From contig NZ_JAJLPA010000024.1 of the NCBI RefSeq assembly GCF_025548555.1, forward strand, positions 1-64,000: a stretch of 64,000 nt of DNA, written 5' to 3'. The notes under the pieces are model-generated. The model did not search any database. It was not told where the DNA came from and worked only from the letters and a program-made list of their open reading frames with translations. Within the stretch, counting starts at the first letter, position 1. Each line of letters begins with the position of its first letter. Positions 37,328 to 45,783 of this stretch are shown here, piece after piece. The DNA comes from Sphingomonas sp. A2-49. Lineage in GTDB: Bacteria > Pseudomonadota > Alphaproteobacteria > Sphingomonadales > Sphingomonadaceae. The translations under genes were made by a program, and so were the position numbers.

Positions 37328-37735
37328 ATGACCAAGATGCTGAGCGCCGCGAACGCGCTGCCCCGGCTGATCGCGCCGGGGACGACCCGGACGCTCGCAC
37401 AACGCATGCTGAGCGCCTCTGCCGAGATCGCCGCCGCGCTGCCCCGCGGTTTCTATGCGCCGACGGCGCTCGACATCCTGCTCACGCTCTATATCGCCGA
37501 AGACGACGCGCGGTATCTCGTCGCCGCCGAGCTGCATCTGCCGGGCGGGCCGCCGACGGGCGTCGTCGACCGCTGGCTGACGGCACTGGCGGCGGAGGGG
37601 CTGCTCGACCGGCAGGGCGAATTGCTCGCGCTGAGCGCCAAGGGCTACGACCTGGTGACGGCGATCGTCGAGGCGATCCATGCCGCGCAACGGACGCTGG
37701 ACGTGCCTTGCGGTCCGGCCCCCGGGGATGCGTGA
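37328..37735 (+). CDS. Small winged-helix-like protein
   Basis: A 135-residue protein with helix-rich N-terminus followed by FYAPTALDILLTLYIAEDD, then PPTGVVDRWLTALAAEGLLDRQGELLALSAKGYDLV. The latter reads like the recognition helix and wing of a MarR-type winged helix. It could be a DNA-binding regulator, but the fit is by pattern only. It overlaps the HWE kinase start by 8 bp and is divergent from the hybrid kinase (268-bp shared upstream region). Confidence 0.6.
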   Translation: MTKMLSAANALPRLIAPGTTRTLAQRMLSASAEIAAALPRGFYAPTALDILLTLYIAEDDARYLVAAELHLPGGPPTGVVDRWLTALAAEGLLDRQGELLALSAKGYDLVTAIVEAIHAAQRTLDVPCGPAPGDA

Positions 37736-40070
37736 CGCGCTGGCGGCGGACGGATCGCCGGCAAGCCCGCGGTGCAGCGAGGCGCGGCTGCGGTTCCTGC
37801 TGCGGCTCGGCGACGCCTTGCGTCCCCTCGACGACGTCGGCGCGATCCAGGCGCTGGTGGCGCGCATGCTGGTCGAGGAGATGGAGGCCGACCGCGGCGG
37901 CTATGCCGACGTGCGGTCCGACGGCGATACCGTCGAACTGGAGTGGAGGCCCGCCGACGACGGCGGCTTCCCCACGCCAGCACACTGGTCGGCCGACATC
38001 GGTCGGCCGGTGCACGACCGCCTGTGTTCGGGCCGGATCGACCTGCACCAGGACGTCGCCGACGACGCGTCGCTGGGCGCGGCCGAACGACATGCCTATG
38101 CCGCGATGGACGTCGCCGCCGCGGTGAACGTGCCGGTGCTGGACGCGGGGCGGTTGCGCGCCTTCTTCTTCCTGCATCATCGCCGCCCGCGCCCCTATTC
38201 GGATGGCGAGCTCGATTTCCTGCGCGAGACTGCGGAACGCGCCGGGTTCGCGATCGAGGATGCGCGGACCAAGGCGGCGCTCCGCGACAGCGAGGCACGC
38301 TTGCTGGCGGCGCTCGAGAGCGTGCCGGCGGGGATCGCGATGCTCGACACGTCGGGCCGGATCGTGCTCGCCAACGCCGAATACCGGCAGTTCCTCCCGA
38401 GCGGCGTCATCCCGTCGCGCGACCCGGCGGGCGTCGGCCGCTGGCAGGCATGGGACGACGACGGCCACCTGCTGACGCCGACCGACTATCCCGGGGCACG
38501 GGCGATGCGCGGCGAGCGGACCGTTCCCGGGCAGGAGATGCTGTTCAGCATCGATGCCACCCGCCGGATATGGACCAGGGTGGCCAGCGTGCCGATCTAC
38601 GATGCCGCCGGCCGGATCAACGGACAGGCCAGCGTCATCAGCGACATCGATGCGCTGAAGCGCAATTCGGAGGCCCTGCGCGAGAGCCAGGCCCGCGCGC
38701 AGCTGCTGATCGACGGGATCGCCGCGGCGACGTGGGAGGCCGCCCCTGACGGCCTCGTCGAAGCCGACAGTCCCAGCTGGCGCGCCTTCACCGGCCAGGC
38801 CTATGACGAATGGAAGGGCTATGGCTGGCTGACGGCCATCCATCCGTCCGATCGCACCGCGACCGTGCGGACGTGGCGCGAGGCGGTGCGGGCGCGGCGG
38901 CCGATCGATGCCGAATACCGCCTGCGCCGCGCCGACGGCCAGTATCGCTGGATGAACGTGCGCGCCGTGCCGCTGCGCAACGATGCCGGACGGATCGAGA
39001 AGTGGCTCGGGCTGAACATCGACATCGATGCGCGCAAGCGGCTGGAACAATCGCTCGGCGACAACGAACGCCGCACGCGGGCGCTGGTCGAGGGGATACC
39101 GCAGTTGCTGTGGCGGGCGGGACGCGCCACCAGGCTCGACTGGGCGAGCCCGCAATGGACGGCCTTCACCGGGCAGACCGAACAGGACAGCCGCGCGCGC
39201 GGCTGGCTGGACATGGTCCATCCCGACGACCGCGACGCGGTGCTCGCGGCGTGGGAAGGCGCCGCCGCGGGCGCCGGGTTCGAGATCGAGCACCGCCTGC
39301 GCCACCGCGACGGCCGCTATCGGTGGTTCGCGACCCGCGGGGTGCCCGTCATCGACGAGGCGGGCGACATCGTCGAATGGCTCGGCACCGCCAACGACAT
39401 CGACGCGCTGCGCGACGCGCAGGCCGGCCAGGAGATCATGGTCGCGGAACTCCAGCACCGCACGCGCAACCTCATCGCCGTGGTCCGCGCCCTGTCGGAA
39501 AAGACGCTGGACGGCGCGACCTCGCTCGCCGACTTCGCACGCCGCTTCAACCATCGGCTGTCGTCGCTCGCGCGGGTGCAGGGCCTGTTGTCGCACACCA
39601 AGGCCCGCGGCAGGGTGATGTTCGACGAACTGCTGCGCTCCGAACTGTCGGCACTCGGCGGCAGCGACTCCGACGGACTGGATGCGCGGATCACGCTGCG
39701 CGGACCGCGCGGGATACCGTTGCGATCCAGCGCGGTGCAGACGCTCGCCCTCGCCCTGCACGAACTGGCGACCAACGCGGTCAAGCATGGCGCGCTGGCG
39801 AGCGCGACGGGCAGGCTGGAGATCGGCTGGTCGATCGAGCGCGACGATGCGCCCTGCCCCAGCCTGTTCATCGAATGGACCGAAACCGGGGTGAGCGCGC
39901 ATCGGGCCGGCGGCGCGGACGCGCCCAGCGGATACGGCCGCGAACTGATCGAGCGCGCGCTGCCGTTCCAGCTGAAGGCGAAGACCAGTTACGCTTTGAC
40001 CGCGGACGGTTTACGCTGCACCGTCACGGTACCGATCATATCGACCCAGACAGGCAAAGAAGGACCATGA
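37728..40070 (+). CDS. GAF/PAS sensor histidine kinase, HWE family
   Basis: 780 residues without membrane helices. A GAF-like domain (about 20-180) is followed by three PAS modules (about 185-310, 320-440, 445-565, each with a RYRW- or QYRW-type motif). The kinase core has the HWE phospho-acceptor His577 in AELQHRTRNLIAVV, later LALHELATNAVKHGAL (N box) and GYGRELIERALP. HWE kinases often act through separate receivers, and one is encoded immediately downstream (ATGA overlap at 40067). The start ATG 37728 overlaps the upstream gene; an ATG at 37680 is also in frame. Confidence 0.88.
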   Translation: MRDALAADGSPASPRCSEARLRFLLRLGDALRPLDDVGAIQALVARMLVEEMEADRGGYADVRSDGDTVELEWRPADDGGFPTPAHWSADIGRPVHDRLCSGRIDLHQDVADDASLGAAERHAYAAMDVAAAVNVPVLDAGRLRAFFFLHHRRPRPYSDGELDFLRETAERAGFAIEDARTKAALRDSEARLLAALESVPAGIAMLDTSGRIVLANAEYRQFLPSGVIPSRDPAGVGRWQAWDDDGHLLTPTDYPGARAMRGERTVPGQEMLFSIDATRRIWTRVASVPIYDAAGRINGQASVISDIDALKRNSEALRESQARAQLLIDGIAAATWEAAPDGLVEADSPSWRAFTGQAYDEWKGYGWLTAIHPSDRTATVRTWREAVRARRPIDAEYRLRRADGQYRWMNVRAVPLRNDAGRIEKWLGLNIDIDARKRLEQSLGDNERRTRALVEGIPQLLWRAGRATRLDWASPQWTAFTGQTEQDSRARGWLDMVHPDDRDAVLAAWEGAAAGAGFEIEHRLRHRDGRYRWFATRGVPVIDEAGDIVEWLGTANDIDALRDAQAGQEIMVAELQHRTRNLIAVVRALSEKTLDGATSLADFARRFNHRLSSLARVQGLLSHTKARGRVMFDELLRSELSALGGSDSDGLDARITLRGPRGIPLRSSAVQTLALALHELATNAVKHGALASATGRLEIGWSIERDDAPCPSLFIEWTETGVSAHRAGGADAPSGYGRELIERALPFQLKAKTSYALTADGLRCTVTVPIISTQTGKEGP

Positions 40071-40597
40071 TGGCCGACGCATCGCTCCGGGACCGCCGCG
40101 TCCTCGTGGTCGAGGACGAATATATGATCGCCGAGGCGATGAGCCGCGACCTGCGCCGCGCCGGTGCCACCGTGCTCGGCCCGGTGTCCGACGTCGCCGG
40201 CGCGCTGGCGCTGCTCGACGACGAGGCCGACGTCGACGCCGCGGTGCTCGACATCAACCTGGGCGACCACAAGGTCTATCCGGTGGTCGACGTGCTGCTC
40301 GCGCGCGGGGCGCAATGCGTGTTCGCGACCGGCAACGATCCCGCCGACGTGCCGACCGCCTATGCAGCGATGACCCGCCTCGAAAAGCCGGTCGATCCCG
40401 CCTCGATCGTCCACGTTCTGAACGGACGGGGGCCCTATGCGGAACCGCGACGCGGCTCCGACCCCCTCGCCGCCCTGACGGCGTTGCGCGACCAGTTGAC
40501 GCTCCAGATCAGGGTCGCCGGCGATGCGGGCGAAACGCTGCTCGCCGCGAAATTGAGCGAGGCGTTCGACGTCGCGGACCACGCGCTGCGCCGCTGA
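40067..40597 (+). CDS. Single-domain response regulator with short C-terminal extension
   Basis: 176 residues. The receiver domain (about 11-125) has the acidic pair VVEDEYM, phospho-acceptor Asp62 (AVLDINLGD), the Thr/Ser site in VFATGND and Lys in RLEKPVD. A further 50 helical residues follow, with no recognisable output domain. It is coupled to the HWE kinase (start overlaps its stop), so it is the likely partner. Start ATG 40067, or 40070. Confidence 0.88.
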   Translation: MMADASLRDRRVLVVEDEYMIAEAMSRDLRRAGATVLGPVSDVAGALALLDDEADVDAAVLDINLGDHKVYPVVDVLLARGAQCVFATGNDPADVPTAYAAMTRLEKPVDPASIVHVLNGRGPYAEPRRGSDPLAALTALRDQLTLQIRVAGDAGETLLAAKLSEAFDVADHALRR

Positions 40598-40642
40598 CCC
40601 GGCCCGGCCCGGCCCGGCCATGTCGCGCCGCGCCGCGCGCGA

Positions 40643-40828
40643 TCAGCCGAAGCCGATGACGTCCTCGAGCCCCGTGACCTTGCCGGCGAGACCGGGCACC
40701 TCTTCCAGTTGCCGCAACGCGTCGAAACCGCCGCGGTCGTCGCGATAGCGGACGATCTCGAACCCGTGCCCGCGCAGCGCGTCGATCGCGTCGATCGCCT
40801 CGGCGGATGCGGTGTTGATGTCGATCAT
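40643..40828 (-). CDS. Small helix-hairpin-helix-like protein
   Basis: A 61-residue protein opening MIDINTASAEAIDAIDALRG, the pattern of ComEA-type helix-hairpin-helix motifs (DINTAs...l..l.GhG), and ending with VPGLAGKVTGLEDV, which could be the second hairpin. It may bind DNA non-specifically. The SD on the minus strand (GGAGG, 8 bp before ATG) supports expression. No close partner is evident. Confidence 0.6.
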   Translation of the reverse strand: MIDINTASAEAIDAIDALRGHGFEIVRYRDDRGGFDALRQLEEVPGLAGKVTGLEDVIGFG

Positions 40829-40940
40829 GGCAGGTGCCTCCGGCGATAGGGGTTCATGGATGGGCTGCCGGTGTTGCGAAGGCAGGCGCACGACGTGCCA
40901 TACGGGCGCGGCTCCGGCGATCACCGGAGCCGCCACCCGC

Positions 40941-41249
40941 TTAGGCTTCGCGCACCGCCGCGGCATCGAATTCGCCGAACGCCTCGCGCACCTTGGCGAC
41001 CGTCGCCTCGTCGTCGATCTCGACCGTCACGATCACCGCGCCCTGCAGCGCCGCATCGTCCCTGGCGTCCGTGCCGGGTGCACCGGCATCGGTGTCGGAG
41101 CCGGCGCGCTCCACGCCCGCGGTGTTGCGATCCCCGGACGCTGCGACGACCACGTCGGCGCGGTCGATGCCATGTTCCTGGACGAGCCGTTCGACGGTCA
41201 TCTCCGCCTCGCGCCGGGTGTCGAAGGTCGCGTTCAGCGTCGTGCCCAT
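40941..41249 (-). CDS. Small conserved hypothetical protein (stress-protein-like)
   Basis: A 102-residue soluble protein: MGTTLNATFDTRREAEMTVERLVQEHGIDRADV, then an acidic variable loop (GVERAGSDTDAGAPGTDARDD), then VIVTVEIDDEATVAKVREAFGEFDA. The two beta-alpha-beta halves resemble the general-stress-type small proteins (YflT-like) seen in alphaproteobacteria. GGGAG precedes the ATG at 41249. No function is assigned. Confidence 0.65.
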   Translation of the reverse strand: MGTTLNATFDTRREAEMTVERLVQEHGIDRADVVVAASGDRNTAGVERAGSDTDAGAPGTDARDDAALQGAVIVTVEIDDEATVAKVREAFGEFDAAAVREA

Positions 41250-41404
41250 GGTCGTTCTCCCGTGCCGCCGACGGTGGCCGGGGTCGTGGGGCACAACGCA
41301 TGGGAGCGCATCGGATCCGCAGGCCGAATGCGATAGTGCGCGATCGGTCCGGGGCCATGAACCGGGTGATGTCCCCGGCGGCCCGTCCGCGCTATGGCGG
41401 CGCC

Positions 41405-41512
41405 ATGGAAAACCGGCCCATCGTCCGCCGCACGATCATCGTTGCGATCCTGTGCCTCGCCATTTCCATGGCGGGGATGCTGGCGCTCGGCCTGGCGCTC
41501 TATCGCACCTGA
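41405..41512 (+). CDS. Possible 35-residue membrane peptide
   Basis: A basic start (MENRPIVRR) and a single strong hydrophobic helix (TIIVAILCLAISMAGMLALG). It abuts the convergent next gene with no gap. No good ribosome-binding site; an upstream ATG at 41357 would add 16 residues. Plausible but unproven. Confidence 0.4.
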   Translation: MENRPIVRRTIIVAILCLAISMAGMLALGLALYRT

Positions 41513-41779
41513 CTAATCATCGTCCGGCAAATGGCGTTCGGTGAGCGCCATCAGCGTGCGGGCGGCATCGCGATCGGCGGCATCGGCGAACGCCACGTCG
41601 AGGTCCGGCGCGGCATCGAGCATGTAGAGCAAGGTCCACAGGGCGAAGCGGCGCGGCCGGTCCCGCGTGAGGCCGAGGTCGACCCGCATATGTTCGATCC
41701 CCGCGGCGAGCGCGCCCTGGGGCACGGCCGCAAGGTCGGTCGCGCCGAAATAGCGGCGCATCTGGTCGTCGAGGTCCAT
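41513..41779 (-). CDS. Small hypothetical protein
   Basis: 88 residues, helical, acidic at both ends (MDLDDQMRRYFGATDL ... RHLPDDD). It contains RRFALWTLLYMLDAAPDLDVAFADAADRDAAR. I do not recognise a family. GC3 and amino acid use look coding, and it lies in a group of short genes between two larger units. Confidence 0.55.
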   Translation of the reverse strand: MDLDDQMRRYFGATDLAAVPQGALAAGIEHMRVDLGLTRDRPRRFALWTLLYMLDAAPDLDVAFADAADRDAARTLMALTERHLPDDD

Positions 41780-41893
41780 GATCGCGCCCTAGCCGGGAAC
41801 CGCCGCGGCGTCACCGCCGGCTTGAGGAGCCAGCCGCGCGTGCCCATGGCATTCGGACCGGCACCCGCTCCCCCGGCCGTGCGTTGTCGCGGG

Positions 41894-42289
41894 ATGATGC
41901 CGCTGCCCCTGCTCGTCGCCGCGTCGCTGGTCGCGACGCCCCCCTCCACCGTCGCGGCGATGCGATGGGAGAAGCGCGTGCTGGTCATCGGCGCCCCCGA
42001 TGCGGACGATCCCGCGCTGCACGACCAACGCCGCATCCTCGCCCGGTGGCGGGAAGGCGCCGCCCAGCGCGACCTCGTGGTCGTCGAGATGGTCGGCGAC
42101 GCGGTAAGCGGGGCGTCCGATACCGCGGCGGCGCTGCGTCGACGTCTCGCGATGCCCGCCGGTCGCTTCGCGGTCGCGCTGATCGGCAAGGACGGCGGCA
42201 CCAAGCTGCGCGGCGACCGGCCGCTGTCGTCCGCCACGCTGGCGGCGACGATCGATGCCATGCCGATGCGTGTCCGGGGCGGGCGATAG
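41894..42289 (+). CDS. DUF4174 domain secreted protein
   Basis: 131 residues from the ATG at 41894. A signal peptide (MMPLPLLVAASLVATPPSTVAA) is followed by a compact thioredoxin-like pattern: WEKRVLVIGAPDADDPALHDQRRIL at the start and RFAVALIGKDGGTKLRGDRPLS at the end. These are the conserved blocks of DUF4174, as I know the family. The role is unknown; it lacks a CxxC. An earlier in-frame ATG at 41846 would spoil the signal peptide. Confidence 0.75.
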   Translation: MMPLPLLVAASLVATPPSTVAAMRWEKRVLVIGAPDADDPALHDQRRILARWREGAAQRDLVVVEMVGDAVSGASDTAAALRRRLAMPAGRFAVALIGKDGGTKLRGDRPLSSATLAATIDAMPMRVRGGR

Positions 42290-42419
42290 GGTCCCGGCCG
42301 ACGCGGCACGGGCCTGCGCTGGCGGGCCGCCCCGGCGCAACCCCGGAAAAGCGGACGCGCCGGCGGAACGCGCGGCCCGGATGACACGTTCGCGCACCCT
42401 CCTTTTGCCAAGGTTGTAC

Positions 42420-45400
42420 ATGCCCGCACATTCGCCGTCCCCCAGCGTCCATCGCAGCACGGCCGAACATGCCGCGGCCCTCGCTCCGCTGCTCGACGAG
42501 GGCGACATCATCGCGATCGTGCGTGACGAGATCGCGGCGGCGGCCCTCGCCGAGACGCTGGCGATCATGTGTCCCGACAGCACGATCCTGACCTGTCCCG
42601 GCAGCGACGCACTGCCCGGCGACACCGCCCCGGCGTCCCCCGGCAACGTCGGCCAGCGGGTCGCGAGCCTTCACCGGTTGCAACGCCTGCTGGCGACGCC
42701 CCGGCGTCCGTCGGTGGCGCTGGTCAGCACGGGCGAAGCGGCGGCGCGCGCCTATCCCCGTCCCGAAACCTATGCCGCGGAACCGCCGGCGGTGGCGGTC
42801 GGCGACGCGGTCGACCTCGCCGTGCTCCACGACGACCTGCTCGGGATCGGCTATGTCGCCGACGAGCGGGTCGACGAGCCGGGGGAGATCGGGTTGCGCG
42901 GACAGGTGCTCGACGTCTTTCCCGCGGACGCGGCCCTGCCGCTGCGCGTCGAGGTGGCGGAGGGGCGGATCGCCTCGATCCGCAGCTATGATCCGGCCGA
43001 CCAGCGCAGCATCGATGACATCGAGCGCCGTGACCTGGGGCGCGTGACCGAACCCGCGCTCGGCGATACGCCGACGACGCTGCTCGATCAGTTTCCGCAC
43101 GCCCGGGTGGCGATCGACCCCGCGGCCGACGAGCGGCGGCAGCGTCTGCTCAGGCTGGTGGCCGATGCGACCCGGCGCGGGTCGAAGCGGGCACGCAAGG
43201 ACGTCGTCGCCGAGGCCGGCTGGCGCGCGGCCATCGCGGCGCGCACCATCGTCACGCCGGCGCCCGCCGGCGACCCGCCGCCGCGGTTCGTCGAGAATGC
43301 ATCGCCGCTGCGCGCCTGCGCCCGGCTGGCGCGGGACGTGCTCGACGCAGGGGGACGCGTGGTGCTGCTCGCCGGGCGGCGCGACCTGCGTTTCCTCGGA
43401 CCGCGCCTCGCCAATGCGGTCAAGCGCGACATGCAGGACGTGGCATCCTGGGCGCAGGTCGCCGCGTCCCCGTCGGGCAGCCTGACGTCGCTCGCCGTCT
43501 GCGCGGACCGCGGGTTCCGCCGCGGGGACATCCTCGCGGTGACCGCCGCGGATCTGATCGGCAGCCGGGCCGAACGGGGCGGGCCGACGGTCACGGCTCC
43601 GATCTCCGCCTTTGCGGCGGGTATCGAATTGCGCGTCGACGACGTGGTGATCCACGAGGATCATGGCCTCGCCGTGATATCGGGCCTGCAACCGCTGCCG
43701 GCGGACGATCGCGATGGCAGCGATGGCGGCGACGCGATCGTGCTGACGCATGCCGACGATGCGGTGCGGCTGGTCCCGGTCGCCGCCGCGGACCGGATCT
43801 GGCGATATGGCGCGGAGGACGATGCGGTCCGGCTCGACAAGCTGGACGGATCGAGCTGGCACAAGCGACGCGCCGAGATCGATGCGGCGATCGCGGAAAC
43901 CGCCAGGGCGCTCACCGCGCTGGCGGCGGAGCGGGCGGAGCGCACCGCACCGGTGCTGGACCCGCCCGTGGCCGATTACGAACGGTTCGCGGCCGGCTTC
44001 CCCTTTTCCGAAACGCCCGACCAGCTGATCGCGATCGAGGCGGTCCGATCGGACCTCGCCAGCGGCAGGCCGATGGACCGGCTGATCGTGGGCGACGTCG
44101 GCTTCGGCAAGACCGAGGTCGCGCTGCGGGCGGCGGCGGTCGTCGCGCTTTCGGGCCGCCAGGTGGCGATCGCGGCGCCCACCACGGTGCTGGCGCGACA
44201 GCATCTCGAAAGCTTCGCCGACCGGTTCGCAGATACGGGGATCGCCGTCGCCAGCCTGTCGCGCACATCGACGGCGAGCGAACGCAAGGCGGTGAAGGCG
44301 GGGCTTGCCGACGGGTCGATCCATATCGTGATCGGCACCGGTGCCGTCGCCGGCAAGGGCGTCGCCTACCGCGATCTCGCGCTTGTCATCGTCGACGAGG
44401 AACAGCGGTTCGGCGCCGCGGACAAGGCCCGGCTGCAACACCTGTCGTCCGGGCATATCCTGACGCTGTCGGCGACGCCGATCCCGCGCACGCTGCAGGC
44501 CGCGATGGTGGGCCTGCGCCAGCTGTCGATCATCGCCACGCCGCCGGCGCGGCGCCAGCCCATCCGCACCGCCGTCGGTGCATTCAGCGAGGCGACGCTG
44601 CGCACGGCGCTCCTGCGCGAGCACAGCCGCGGGGGACAGAGCTTCGTCGTGGTGCCGCGTATCGCCGACATGGCGCCGCTTGCGGACATGCTCGCGCGTC
44701 TGGTCCCGGAGCTGGAGGTGCTGTCCGCGCATGGCAAGATGGCGGCGGCGGATATCGACGCATCCATGGTGCGGTTCGGCCGCGGCGACGGCGACGTGCT
44801 GCTCGCGACCAACATCATCGAGGCCGGGCTCGACGTGCCGCGCGCCAATACGATGGCGATCCTGCACGCCGACCGCTTCGGGCTGGCGCAATTGCACCAG
44901 TTGCGCGGCCGCGTCGGCCGCGGCAGCCGCCGCGGCCAGGTGCTGCTGTTCACCGATGCCGACGACGCGATCGCGCCACGGACGGCCAAGCGGCTGCGCA
45001 CGCTGGAGGCGTTCGACCGGCTGGGCGCAGGGTTCGCGATCAGCGCCCGCGATCTCGACCTGCGCGGTGCCGGCGATTTGATCGGCGATACGCAGGCGGG
45101 GCACATGCGCCTGATCGGCGTCGAACTGTACCAGCAGCTGCTCGAAGGCGCCTTGCGCGAGGCGCGGGGCGAAAGCGTGGAGCGATGGACCCCGGTACTG
45201 CATCTGGGGCTCGACGGCCGCCTGCCCGCGGACTGGATCCCGGACGAAAGCATGCGGATCGCGCTCTACGCGCGCCTTGCGCGGATCGTGTCGGCCGAGG
45301 ACCTCGACGCGTTCGAGGAGGAACTGGCCGATCGCTTCGGCGACGCCCCGGACGACGCACGGCGCCTGCTGACGACCGCGCGGCTGCGCTTGCAGATGCG

Positions 45401-45593
45401 GATCGCCGAGATCGCGCGGATCGATGCCGGGCCGGCGGCGATCGCCTTCACCCCGCGCGGCGACGCCGCGGCGCTGGCGCAGCGGCTGCGCCTGCCCGAA
45501 AAGAACGGACGCGCGCTGCTGGTCGAGGCCATCGCCGATCCCGGCACACGGCTCGACCGGATCATCGCGCTGCTGGACGATGCATCCGAGTGA
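42420..45593 (+). CDS. Mfd-like helicase (transcription-repair coupling factor paralogue)
   Basis: 1057 residues. The N-terminal part resembles the UvrB-like module of Mfd. A CarD/RID-like segment follows near 400 (ELRVDDVVIHEDHGLAVISGL). The SF2 motor has Walker A near 557-565 (GDVGFGKTEVAL), DEEQRFG, SATPIPRTLQAA, and motif VI (QLRGRVGRGSRRGQ). The TRG-like translocation segment and a C-terminal D7-like domain are present. Canonical Mfd is about 90 residues longer. Sphingomonads often carry a standard Mfd plus a shorter relative, and this looks like the shorter one, with a weakened N-terminus. An ATG at 42381 is an alternative start. Confidence 0.75.
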   Translation: MPAHSPSPSVHRSTAEHAAALAPLLDEGDIIAIVRDEIAAAALAETLAIMCPDSTILTCPGSDALPGDTAPASPGNVGQRVASLHRLQRLLATPRRPSVALVSTGEAAARAYPRPETYAAEPPAVAVGDAVDLAVLHDDLLGIGYVADERVDEPGEIGLRGQVLDVFPADAALPLRVEVAEGRIASIRSYDPADQRSIDDIERRDLGRVTEPALGDTPTTLLDQFPHARVAIDPAADERRQRLLRLVADATRRGSKRARKDVVAEAGWRAAIAARTIVTPAPAGDPPPRFVENASPLRACARLARDVLDAGGRVVLLAGRRDLRFLGPRLANAVKRDMQDVASWAQVAASPSGSLTSLAVCADRGFRRGDILAVTAADLIGSRAERGGPTVTAPISAFAAGIELRVDDVVIHEDHGLAVISGLQPLPADDRDGSDGGDAIVLTHADDAVRLVPVAAADRIWRYGAEDDAVRLDKLDGSSWHKRRAEIDAAIAETARALTALAAERAERTAPVLDPPVADYERFAAGFPFSETPDQLIAIEAVRSDLASGRPMDRLIVGDVGFGKTEVALRAAAVVALSGRQVAIAAPTTVLARQHLESFADRFADTGIAVASLSRTSTASERKAVKAGLADGSIHIVIGTGAVAGKGVAYRDLALVIVDEEQRFGAADKARLQHLSSGHILTLSATPIPRTLQAAMVGLRQLSIIATPPARRQPIRTAVGAFSEATLRTALLREHSRGGQSFVVVPRIADMAPLADMLARLVPELEVLSAHGKMAAADIDASMVRFGRGDGDVLLATNIIEAGLDVPRANTMAILHADRFGLAQLHQLRGRVGRGSRRGQVLLFTDADDAIAPRTAKRLRTLEAFDRLGAGFAISARDLDLRGAGDLIGDTQAGHMRLIGVELYQQLLEGALREARGESVERWTPVLHLGLDGRLPADWIPDESMRIALYARLARIVSAEDLDAFEEELADRFGDAPDDARRLLTTARLRLQMRIAEIARIDAGPAAIAFTPRGDAAALAQRLRLPEKNGRALLVEAIADPGTRLDRIIALLDDASE

Positions 45594-45783
45594 TGTGACG
45601 GGTCGGCGAAGGGCGTTTCGCAGCGCACGATGCGTGTTGGTTCGCACCTGCGACGTCACTGGGCGACGAGGGTTCGCCTGGGCGCGGCGCACCATCGATT
45701 GTCCGACGCCGGCGCCTGCCGGTCTGCCGCCGAGCCGCGCGGCGCGCGCGACGACGCAGGCCGGTCCGAAGCCCGGCGGAGGA

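Noticed and set aside
41985..45695. A 1236-codon minus-strand frame opposite the Mfd-like gene
   Set aside because: Same reason: GC3-driven shadow of a clear helicase gene.
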